Positions 12,044 through 21,329 of a stretch of DNA of 64,000 nt are shown here, piece after piece; within the stretch, counting starts at the first letter, position 1, and each line of letters starts with the position of its first letter. This DNA is from Craterostigma plantagineum (Eukaryota > Streptophyta > Magnoliopsida > Lamiales > Linderniaceae). The DNA lies in assembly GCA_027422505.1 (NCBI GenBank), contig JAPQWV010001059.1:62001-126000 (forward strand), written 5' to 3'. Under the pieces are notes generated by a model. The model was not told where the DNA came from. It made no database searches and saw only the letters and a list, made by a program, of their open reading frames with translations. A program made the position numbers and the translations under genes.

Positions 12044-14411
12044 ATGGATCGCTACCCGAAATACAACCACATCTACGATCACAACCTTTATCTAAAGGTT
12101 CCAGATACGAACTTCCAGCTCGATCTGAGCACGTTCAGGTGTCCGGACGAGATCATCGTATCAATCCTACAAGGCCACCCCATCTGGCATGCGTTAACGG
12201 TCACCGCATCAGTGCCGATGGTCTATCTCCAGCAGTTCTGGGACTGCATACAAGGAGAAGTGGACAATGGAGCCTTTAGATTCACAACAAGGATAGGGAC
12301 GCGGCATATCAGCATGGACAAGAACCAGTTCGGCATGGTACTGAACTTGCCCCACAACAATAGTTACGACCCGCTCCCATCGGATGCTGAGATGATTCAG
12401 GACTTCTTGCACATGGGATACCAACCGCCGCTCACAAGATTAGCTCAGGTCCAGAGCAGCGGAATCCCACACCCGTGGAAGACACTATTCGGAATAGTTA
12501 ATAAGTGTCTGTCGCCCAAGCACGCAGGATTCGATAAGGGCAACAACAATATTTTAAGGATCTTCCATGGCATCGCCTTCTCAAGAAATTATGACTACAC
12601 TCAGCTGATCTGGAACGACCTCACGGACTAGATTCGGCAGCAGGAGAACCGACGATCAACGAACGTGCCTTATGCTCGGTGGTTCAACGTAATCATCAGG
12701 AGATCATGGCGCTGCACCAGAACATCCCCCAGCTGCCTCCTGGTGGAAGTTACCAACCACCAAGGCTTAAGTTCTTCCACAACCCACGGCTCACGGACCT
12801 GGACCAACCGTCGATGCCGATTCCGCTCAACCTACTCAGGCTCGCCGACCCCGCAGGAGCTGAGTATCAGAGATTCTGCCGGGAACACAACTTAACGGAA
12901 GAAGTGATCAGAGGGCACCCGGCAGATTACCATGAGAGCCCTCCCCAACACCAGCCAAGCCCTGACGACACGATGATCGATGTTGTCGCTCAGGAGCTGC
13001 AACAGGAGTCTACATTGGTCGAAGAACCAATGCCCGACGTAGATGATACCTTGATAGACGTCGTGGCTACAGAGATGGCGCTCGAGGCTCCTGCACAAGA
13101 ATTACAAGTGGAAGTGCCCGTACATGTTGGCGTGCTCGAAGAAACTTTTGAGGAGGTTCTTCAATAAGAAGCACAGCCCGAGACAGAAATGGGGCAAAGC
13201 TCTCTTCCACCGGTGACGGATCAGGCACTGGAGGACGTCAATCGTGACCTCACTCCTCACACGGCCACCCCGTCTGACACGGAGTCTGACGAGGAAATAA
13301 GCCTGATAAGGAGGACTCCCAGAAGACTAAGCATTCAGCTGGAGTCCCTCATCCAGGCCGTCACCACCGCACCAGATACTACGCTGCCCACATCGACAAG
13401 TGTTGCTGGCACTTCTTCGCTCAATCTTGAGCCGCAACCAACTCACGTGGTGTCTGGTTCGCAGGCGCAACCTGAGCCTGCCTTAACACCCATAGAGACG
13501 AATCTTCTGGATTCGACTCGAGGATTGGGTGGAAGTCTCATATAGTCACAACCTCAAGTGACTGTGAGCCAACCTGACGAGTCGGTGTCTACTCAAGGGT
13601 TGATAACAGGCGACATCAGTCGTCCTGGTCCATCAAAGGAGGCGTCCGCACCCTTTGTGACGAACGAGCAGTTCGAAGCTGCTCTCTCTGCCACTGTACG
13701 GTCTATGGAAGACAAAATCACGGAGAGAGTACTTCAAGCAATCGAGACATCCCGAAGAGATACCGGGAAAGCACCTGTCTCTGAAGGCCATTCGTCACAA
13801 ACCAATCCCACACCTCCACAACCCACACCTACCGACCCTTTAGCCACTTCCTCCATCCTCATCAACCCATACACCATACCCATAACCGAGCTCCACGACA
13901 TATTACTCGTCCGCTTGATCGGCTTGTCCATTCGATCGCCTCAAGAGGAATCCCTCTATCGCGATTGGTGGAACATCTTGAGCCACCGACTGACACCTGC
14001 CGAGGCCAAAGCTCCCACTCTCGGCGCAGACATGACGATCCTGACGATCAGGACCATCATGAGGGGGAGAAGAGGCCAAGGACATCTACGACTGGCCAAG
14101 GACAAAGCTTGGGTGCTAGGCAGACGAGCACTGGAACTGGTGAAACCCAAACTACCCACCAAACCCAAACCACCCAAACCCACACCCACACCACGCACCG
14201 CCCACATCGACCCACCAACCTTTCACCTCAGGACGCCTCCGCACACGCCACCGATCTACTCAAGCCCTTGCTTCCGGAAGAAGAAGCAAGTGCTGCGATG
14301 CTTGTAGCTCTAGCAGCTACCCAAGCTACTCCCTCCGTCGCTCCAGACCAACCGGGACCCTCTGGACATGGCGTCAATCTACATGAGGTCCTAGACAAGT
14401 ATATTTTCTAA
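12044..14411 (+). pseudogene. Copia extra ORF, N-terminal and linker part (broken)
   Basis: A protein-coding module downstream of pol, in three frames. Part 1 (12044-12631, 195 aa before TAG) reads MDRYPKYNHIYDHN, ASVPMVYLQQFWDCI, ISMDKNQFGMVLNLPHN, HPWKTLFGIVNKCLSPKHAG, YTQLIWNDLTD. I recognise this layout (SVP.VYLQQFW then LPQ..N, PW.TLF.I..KCL) from predicted proteins of large plant copia elements, where it has no assigned function. A frameshift near 12700 leads to an acidic Pro/Glu/Thr-rich linker (12679 onward) with stops at 13165 (TAA) and 13543 (TAG). Another frameshift near 13980 leads to an Arg/His/Thr-rich tract. Retrotransposon-specific; could be structural or membrane/nuclear-targeting, but nothing in the sequence shows which. 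It is not an evident RT, protease or transposase. Confidence 0.6.
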
Positions 14412-15553
14412 GGCCAGTGGATGACCCATTCCATGCCCGAGGAGCATCAGAGACAACGGCTTCAGGACGTCCGCCACTACTTACAACAAGCATCCGTGGA
14501 CCTCGTTATCATAGAACATGACGAACTTCAGGAAGGTGCAGACTACCAAAGAGATATCCCAAGGCTACCGGATTTGATCGCCTAATGAGCGGCTTCCCCT
14601 ACAAGACAGATGCCAGGGACCGTTCGGATCAACACGCCGTGGGAGAACATCCACATAGAGATACCCTTCCTTGAAGAAGTCAGGGAAAACATTTGGAGGT
14701 CACCGGATCGGGTCAGGAAGCCGGATGAGTTCGACCTGATAGGGATCTCTCACTGGGATCAGCAGAAGAGAATGACGTATCTATGGATGGTGACCCAACT
14801 AGGACCGGACGTAAGGCTGGGGATCCCAAAGAATCGACTGAAGAGTCATTTCAATGAACTCTCCCCAATTTGCCAACTCCTCAGTGTCTATTGTGCAAAA
14901 GGAGGACTTCCAACACCTCACTACGTTATCGAACGAATGGACAGGACCCGAGAGGAATTGAGCGAGAGCGACCTACCGTACCTCCCTGCCAACGAGGTGT
15001 ACCACCTCTATCAGCTGTACGTGGAGATGTACAAAGGTCCTCAGCTCATCAAGAAAGAAGGCCTCGAAGGGCTCTACCGGTTCATGATGCGACAAGTCAA
15101 ATACTTCGCCGCTCACGACCTTCAGATGGCTCTGGAGAGTAACATGAAGAAGGTCAACATGGCTGTATCACTCTTCAAAGGACCTGAGATCAAAGGGCTT
15201 CCAAACAATCATGTGCATATCAGCTCTGTCATCGGCATCACCTACAACAATCCAATTGCCATGAAGAATAGGATGATGCTGAAGACAGAAATTCATAAGT
15301 TTTGCGACGGAACGCTCAAGGACGTCAGGAGAAATATCGAGCAGGGATCAACAGAGACACGATGCTGAGGATCCACCGGTTCGTGAGAGAACTGCCGCTC
15401 CTGTTGGAATTACTAGAAGACATTGAGGAGCGCCTGAAGCTCAGGGAGACCGTTAGAGACTACGAGCATGCGCTGGGCTTGCGCAGATCGTACTACGCTC
15501 GACGAGGACAAACAGCACGGAGACGCAATCAAGCACAAAGGGGGAGATTGTAG
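14412..15553 (+). pseudogene. Copia extra ORF, C-terminal domain (broken)
   Basis: Continues in the frame used since about 13965, after a TAA at 14409, through QWMTHSMPEEHQ and a TAA-TGA pair near 14581. It then gives a compact globular domain (14610-15368): INTPWENIHIEIPFLEEV, DEFDLIGISHWDQQKRMTYL, LPANEVYHLYQLYVEMYKG, ESNMKKVNMAVSLFKGPEIKG, ITYNNPIAMKNRMMLKTEIHKFCDGTL. A frameshift near 15345 moves the end to RDTMLRIHRFVREL and EDIEERLKLRETVRDYEHAL (to 15553, the stop falling inside the LTR start). The HKFCDGTL and ERL.LR..VR.YE pattern matches a conserved but functionally undescribed domain I recall in large plant copia elements. The coding region runs into the polypurine tract, so the module is part of the element, not a captured passenger in the flank. 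Confidence 0.6.
15537..15548 (+). other. Copia polypurine tract
   Basis: aaagggggagat immediately before the TG of the 3' LTR. This is the expected plus-strand DNA primer site. It overlaps the end of the extra ORF. Confidence 0.85.
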
Positions 15554-15899
15554 AGTATACATTTAATTGTGCTTGATTTCATTAATTGTCCTTGTAATTA
15601 GGGGCTTTTCTTGTATTAGGCTTTAGATTAAGGACTAGTTAGATATTTATACCAAGCTTGTTTGGTATAAATACATGTAACGAATTTGAGCTGAATAGAG
15701 AAAGGTTAGAGAATTGATCCGAAAGGCTTGCAATTCGATTTCTAGAGAGAGAAACAACAGTAACTTTCTCACTCTACTTGAATTCTCTCTCTCGATTCTT
15801 AATTTGAGTTTTTCGATCGAACTTAATTGATCATCATAACTATCGAATTACTTTGAATTGCTGCTACGATCTTAGAGTTGTTAATCGTAGGACCTATGA
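15549..15899 (+). repeat. 3' LTR of the copia element
   Basis: Near-identical to 280-631, beginning tgtagagtat. Ends cctatga where the 5' copy has cctaaca, so the terminal CA is mutated. Followed by the target duplication aataa at 15900-15904. Confidence 0.95.
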
Positions 15900-15904
15900 A
15901 ATAA

Positions 15905-18100
15905 CCACCAAATCGTATAATCCCGTCGGACCCCGTGAAGACGACGGTCCAGGGTCCTGCATCGGACACCGTGAAAACAACGGGCTAGGGTCCTGAGTCA
16001 AAACTCGGGTAGACGACGCGCACTCACCTTTTTCGGAGGGATATCAGTGAACTGCACATGTCTTTGCTGATGCATGTCGATGACAAGCTACTGCATCTGA
16101 TGTATGACATCTAATCCCCCTGCATATCTCCACCTGTAAATATTTGCTTGGCGCTATCGACGTACTATGCCTAATGGGTAATATGTTCACCTCTTAAATG
16201 AAACGCCGTAAATGAAAAAATAAATGAAAATATAAGTAACCATAGAGTCGATAAATGCACTATCTCCCATCTGGAATCCTCGGTCCATATGAATAATCGA
16301 TGGGGAAATATAACGACGGGTGATGGATCAGGCCACGAAAAATAATCTGGAGTGCACTGTGCACCGCCAGCTATCTCCATTGCGTCGACGATCCTCTCGT
16401 ACCGAGACAGCCACAAGGCTTCATACTGGGAGTGATGCGACCTCCAATCCCTTCCCAATACATTACGGATATTGTATCGATGAAGATCAACATTAAGACA
16501 CCTCAGGACTTGCAGGATGGACTGAATCATCTAGAACCGTCGGAGCACGCGATCTGAAGATGCCACTAAATGATGTTATAGAAAATGAGTGGACACGATG
16601 AACTACATCACGGTGGTCGACATTCGACTCTTAATGCCATAATCTCCGATGCCTGATCATCGTACGAAGCCCAAACGAACTGCTCCAAAGACATGCTATC
16701 GAACGACTCTTGAATCACACATAAATTTGGTTTCGTCGATGTCGTATGATCGAACAACGCCTTCCACCTTAAATAAAAAAACATTTCAAGTAACATGAAA
16801 TACGTAAATAAACAACATCATTAATAACTCGCAGCATGTGGCAGCATGGGCAGCTCAATTCCATCGACAACGGTGGCCAACATCGGCACTTGAGGACGGA
16901 CAGTAATGGGCTGCACAGGTAATGTACGCATCCACGCCAATACCTACATAATATTTTAATAAGTGAATTAGTATGTTTTCGCCTCAAGAAAATTCAATTA
17001 CACAAAAGAAAGAACCTGAAACAATCGCAGAGCTCCACCTATGTTCATCTTCTGACGCTGGCACGAGGTACATAGCTCTCAGTACAAGAAAGTCAAAACG
17101 GCACTGCCCCAGCTGTAAATGTGCACGACGTCGATGTCTTCGAGCAACGGAAGAAAAGTCATATGGACGTCGTGCTTCCGCTGGAATCGGGAAATAGAAC
17201 CGAATCCATGAGTAAGAGCGCATATGCACGTGCGCGCTGATCTACCTCATAATATTTGCTTTCATCGTTGATCTGGTTGGCTTCTAACCAGTCCTCAAAC
17301 TATCTCAATGGCACAATTGTCCCGCTGTACGCACCTACGACAGGTCTGTAATTAGTCAACTCCTCCAGGTAATCAATCCGCTGATCCTGCGTCTTAGTGG
17401 GGATGACACCAACGAAGTACCATCCATGGGGAGTCCCCACAGCACAGCGACATCCTCTAGTGTAACGGTCGCCTCCTCCACGGGCAAGTGGAACGTGTGC
17501 GTCTCCTTCTTTCCACCTCTGTACAAGAGCCGTAATCTAGTGTGGATCTGCCTTCTGAGATCCACATGTATTATCGCCACGATATTGTATCCAACTTCTC
17601 CAGAATACGACCATGCAACCGCACCAGTCGTGAAAGCTTACCCCACACAACACCTTGCAAATCCCTAACAATCAATGGCGTGTCTGAGGCACCAACCGAA
17701 TTGGATAGTATATCGTTACAATGATGACTATCTTGAAATATCAACAAAGAGCGACCTATCGGACCGTAAAATTCATTTGTATCCATCCTAAACGAATGTT
17801 TACAAGTCAATATCGCCACAAATACCAACAAAGAAACACAATAGCAACACATCAATATCATGTATCAAAAAATCGAATCAATCAAGTTAGAAACCCTAAT
17901 TTCAAAAATTAGGTTTCAAATTTGAGAGAATTTCCTAAATCGAATCAAATATCCAAAATTGACGTGTTATATCAATCCGATAAGCAACCCACGATATCTA
18001 TAAAACACATTATACCAAGAACATAGATTTAAAATCACAATATCAGGAAAATTTAAAGAATATTCGAAAATCAAAATTTTAGCAAATTTCATACCGAAAT
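15905..18100 (-). pseudogene. Plant mobile domain (MAIN-like / PP7 long form) pseudogene
   Basis: Minus-strand remnants, read from high to low coordinates. 17780-17580 gives MDTNEFYGPIGRSL and a leader. 17580-17356 gives IIHVDLRRQIHTRLRLL and the hallmark ETHTFHLPVEEATVTLEDVA followed by LWGLPMDG. Further down are TPHGWYFVGVIPTKTQDQ, ALLLMDSVLFPDSSG, LPLLEDIDVVHIYSWGSAVL, a probable exon near 16750-16860, then 16530-16171 with QSILQVLRCLN and RDWRSHHSQYEALWL, and a DPGPSSSRGPTGLYD tail near 15960. Frameshifts (near 17580 and 17180) and stops (after VPLR, in FLY*ELC) show it is dead. PMD proteins are related to transposon domains and some act in transposon silencing and meristem maintenance. 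This copy is broken by the copia insertion, with its last piece at 111-279. Confidence 0.75.
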
Positions 18101-18130
18101 CGAAGATGACGAGTAAGAAGGAAGCTAGGC

Positions 18131-19239
18131 TGTGTGTCGGTCGTGGTTCGCCTTGCCTTCTGGGTTTAATTGCAGGTCAAAATTTTTGCTCTATTTTATT
18201 AATTTTGAACTAAATAATCCTATTTTATTAATTTTTGGTTTACATTGCATTATTTCAACAAAAAAGCCTAGACAAGTAAACAATGTTTCGGGAGGACACG
18301 AGACTCTTATCACAAATATTTTGTTTACCATTTTTATTTTCTTTTCGAAACTTTTCTCTTCTGAGTTTATGGGCTACAATTGTTGCCGCGTCCTTCTCTT
18401 TATGTTTGTCACTTCTCTAAGCAATTAGTAGTTTTGTTTTATTTTATTATCAATGGACCTTCGGAATTTTTACTTTAGGAGGATTCCCAACCTTTTTACA
18501 GATCATCTTTTAAAGGATCATTGATTTTGAATTTGATAAATTGCAAAAGTTAATATGTAAAACCCAATCATACTCAAATTGTTCAACCACCTTCCCATCC
18601 ATTTATTCAACTTATATTGTAGAATGTATACCTAAATATGCCGTCATATACAAAGCTAATGATTTGTTTTTACAACTATCAAGTATACTGATTCAAAATG
18701 GAAAATCAATCAAATAAGTGGTTTACTTTTTTACCCCCCAAGCCTACCCAAAACGCAAACTCAAAATGAGTTTTTGTTCTCACTCTTGATTGAAGCAAAA
18801 TGTATTTGACGCAAAATGTTGGTTTGAGGTTTCAAAATTGCAATACATGATCTTTTTGGTGAAGCACCACTATAATTTTTATATCTTATTGTTGAATTTT
18901 TACTTATACTTTAACATATAGAAAAACCATACAGGTACGAAAATTCAATTGTTTCAATAAACATTTTAGTAAAAATGCATCTAAGTGTATTTCCCATAGT
19001 TGTAATTTTTATGGTTCAAAAACATTTTTCTGAGTTATTTTCATATTTTCTGTATTGTAAAATAATAAATTTACGATTAACTTCATTAGATTTTCTCAAT
19101 CAAAATCAAAATAATATCGTAGAAAAATTTATTTGTAAATCATTAAAGTTGAATTGAAAAATAGTATAAGTAGTGGTGTATAGAGAATATTCAATAATAC
19201 TCTTTTGAGTTAATGAATGCGTTTAATGTTTTGAGAAAA
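18131..19239. other. Intergenic, AT-rich
   Basis: No protein frame, RNA gene or clear repeat recognised in this 1.1 kb. Short ORFs here look fortuitous. Confidence 0.5.
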
Positions 19240-19268
19240 CTAGGTTCAGACCCGTGCGATGCACGGGT
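19240..19268 (-). mobile_element. Possible Helitron 3' terminus (minus strand)
   Basis: On the minus strand a short GC hairpin, cccgtgc-atc-gcacggg, is followed seven bases later by CTAG and then T. Helitrons end in a hairpin a few bases before CTRR and insert between A and T, which fits. The body would lie to the right. No matching TC start was found, and no Rep/helicase is visible, so this is tentative. Confidence 0.35.
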
Positions 19269-19891
19269 TATTTTAAAGAGATTCTTTAGTGTATTAGATC
19301 TATTGTTATCGGAAAGACCCGAGATCCGCGATCGGGCCATCTATTTTATAATGGACCCATATCCCGCCCATTTATTTTATAGTGGACCCGAGATCCGTCG
19401 CAAAAAAAACTGCCCCGCATTTATAAATTTTTTCTATATCATTATTATTTATTAAATATATGTTTCTATGTTATATAAATATATATAATATTTATATAAA
19501 AAAAAGTTATATGCGGGTCTCGGTGTGGGTTTCGGGCCGGGGTTGGCAACATCCCCGCCTCGAACCCAGCCAGGGCAAAAATACTTAATCATTTATACAA
19601 CTAAATGGCAAAAAATAATATACCGTGGGATGGTTTTTTTTATAACTGTTACTTTTCATTCTTAAAATTTGTAATCACGGTTAACATTATATGGTCAATA
19701 TTAATGTGTTATATGAAATAAAGTTCGTGTAATTAAGTAATTCATACAACTTTTGTAATGATATATTTTTTATTAATCGTGTCATCATTTATATTTTTGT
19801 GTGACATGTTTGAATATTTGTCAGTGGTGTGAATATAATGTTTCTAATGTGGGCGAAAAGTTTTGTAAGAGTCGTTTAAGTCTTCATCAAT

Positions 19892-20128
19892 TGTAACGGC
19901 CCAGACCTCGCTCGCATTGATATTGTCCGCTTTGGGCGTTAAGCTGTCTGGCGAGGACTTCCCAGGTGATACCCATCCTGATACTACTCTCCCCCCAGCA
20001 TGCTTAACTACGGAGTTCATGCGAACTCCTACCCACCCGCACGGCTTTAAAACGCGTCAATGGGAGGGGTGTCCACACCCTTATAAAGGCATGCTTCGTT
20101 CCCCCTCCAATCGGTGTGGGATATCACA
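19892..20128 (-). mobile_element. Cassandra TRIM solo LTR
   Basis: 237 bp that read, on the minus strand, TGTGATATCCCACACCG ... GGGCCGTTACA: the TG...CA ends and termini of the Cassandra family of terminal-repeat retrotransposons in miniature. The middle is homologous to plant 5S rRNA (separate entry), the diagnostic trait of Cassandra. Also present is the conserved CTTTATAAGGGTGTGG block with a TATA-like core. Only one LTR and no primer site or internal domain are seen, so it is a solo LTR. Flanks tcaat and tcggt look like a decayed 5-bp target duplication. The duplicated segment at 25957-25961 has an uninterrupted tcgat at the matching place, which confirms the insertion. Confidence 0.85.
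19952..20018 (-). other. 5S rRNA-like segment inside the Cassandra LTR
   Basis: On the minus strand it reads GAACTCCGTAGTTAAGCATG, then GAGAGTAGTATCAGGATGGG and ACCTGGGAAGTCCTCG, which follows the 3' half of plant 5S rRNA closely, including the region of the internal Pol III control box. It is not a functional 5S gene: the 5' half is missing or strongly diverged. In Cassandra elements this segment is known to be part of the LTR and may lend Pol III promoter activity. Confidence 0.8.
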
Positions 20129-21329
20129 TCGGTAGTGTATTCTCATAGATTTCCAATATTTTTCTATGCATTCATAAGACAAACTGTTTCGCGCAAAGTA
20201 AATAAATCTATCAATACGTTCTTAAATTTGGTTCAGTATAATGTTTCTGATGAGATGTTACAATTACATGTCAAACCTGTAAAAACATATCTGAATGGAT
20301 GTATGAAACCTCCTAAAGTCAGTGTCAAACATTTTTTCTTACTTCGTTTCCGTCTGCAGTTTCCCTATCTTCATCCAATAAATTATTAGATAAGCATGCA
20401 TTATGTTCACTTACGGCCGTACCATTTTGAACATGAATGCACGACTGTTGTATAATGTTATAATGCCCTATCACGACGTTCTTACATGGTTCAGATCCAT
20501 TTGAAATTGGCACGACCTCCTGTTTGTTAAATTACGCGACTGCTTCAATAACAGTTGTGTAAAATAGGACAAATCCTTAAATTACACGACTGCTTCAATA
20601 ACAATTGTGCAAAAACAGGACAAACCCTAAATAAATGTTAATCATGAATTATGAAATTAGAAATATAATTATCTAGAACTTCAAACAAAGAAATCAGAAT
20701 AAATGTTCCAACTACTCTTTACACCCGCAAGAAACTGGACGACTGTTATTGAAACAATCATGTAATTTAGGAAACATGAGTAAGAATGATGCAGTAGTGC
20801 ATTATACAATATACATCAGTAGTGCATTATGTTCTTATTACATACCGTTAGTTAAGCAATCTCTCAGCTAATTATTGTAGACTTCATACTCTTTACATCT
20901 GCAAGAAACCGCAGGACTGTACGAAAACTATTTCACACCGCCAGAAACTTTTTAATATAGAATAATAGTCGATCAATGGAGCAGACTTGCAATATTGATG
21001 TTAAAAAAAATTCTTATCAATCTCCAATTCCTAGCTTGAAGATAAGTAGAGTGATTTGAGATCTCTCCCTCATAGTTCGATATTAAATGGCACTCGATGG
21101 ATTCGTACACTAATCAACACTCTTTGCTCTTTCTTCTTTTATCATGTCACTTATTTTTTTCTTCTTAATTGATAATTGAAGATATCAATGAGAGAGAACA
21201 ACACATATAAAGTCGTAAAAGTGTCAAATAATGGGTTCTTATTGAACGACTTCTATTCATTAGACACATGTAATTTGAACTACTGACAAATACTTACAAA
21301 GACTTAGACGCCTCGTACAAGTTTCTTGT

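Larger units (their letters stand above)
280..15899 (+). mobile_element. 15.6-kb Ty1/copia LTR retrotransposon with extra post-pol module
   Basis: A complete but coding-defective Ty1/copia element. It is bounded by 352- and 351-bp LTRs beginning TG (5' copy ends CA, 3' copy ends GA) and flanked by the 5-bp target duplication aataa (275-279 and 15900-15904). Order: LTR, primer site, 1-kb leader, gag with CCHC knuckle, long coiled-coil linker, protease DSG, integrase, RT (YVDD), RNase H, 3.9 kb noncoding, second coding module, polypurine tract, LTR. INT before RT defines copia. At 15.6 kb it is about three times the usual 5-kb copia length. Several stops and frameshifts make it non-autonomous. 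The two LTRs differ at roughly eight positions by eye (about 2%), so it is fairly young. It inserted into a PMD pseudogene. Confidence 0.93.

Noticed and set aside
12209..12424. Minus-strand ORF within the copia extra module
   Set aside because: Shadow of the plus-strand frame, which has conserved blocks.
19952..20018. Functional 5S rRNA gene
   Set aside because: Only the 3' part is present and it is inside TG...CA ends of a Cassandra LTR.
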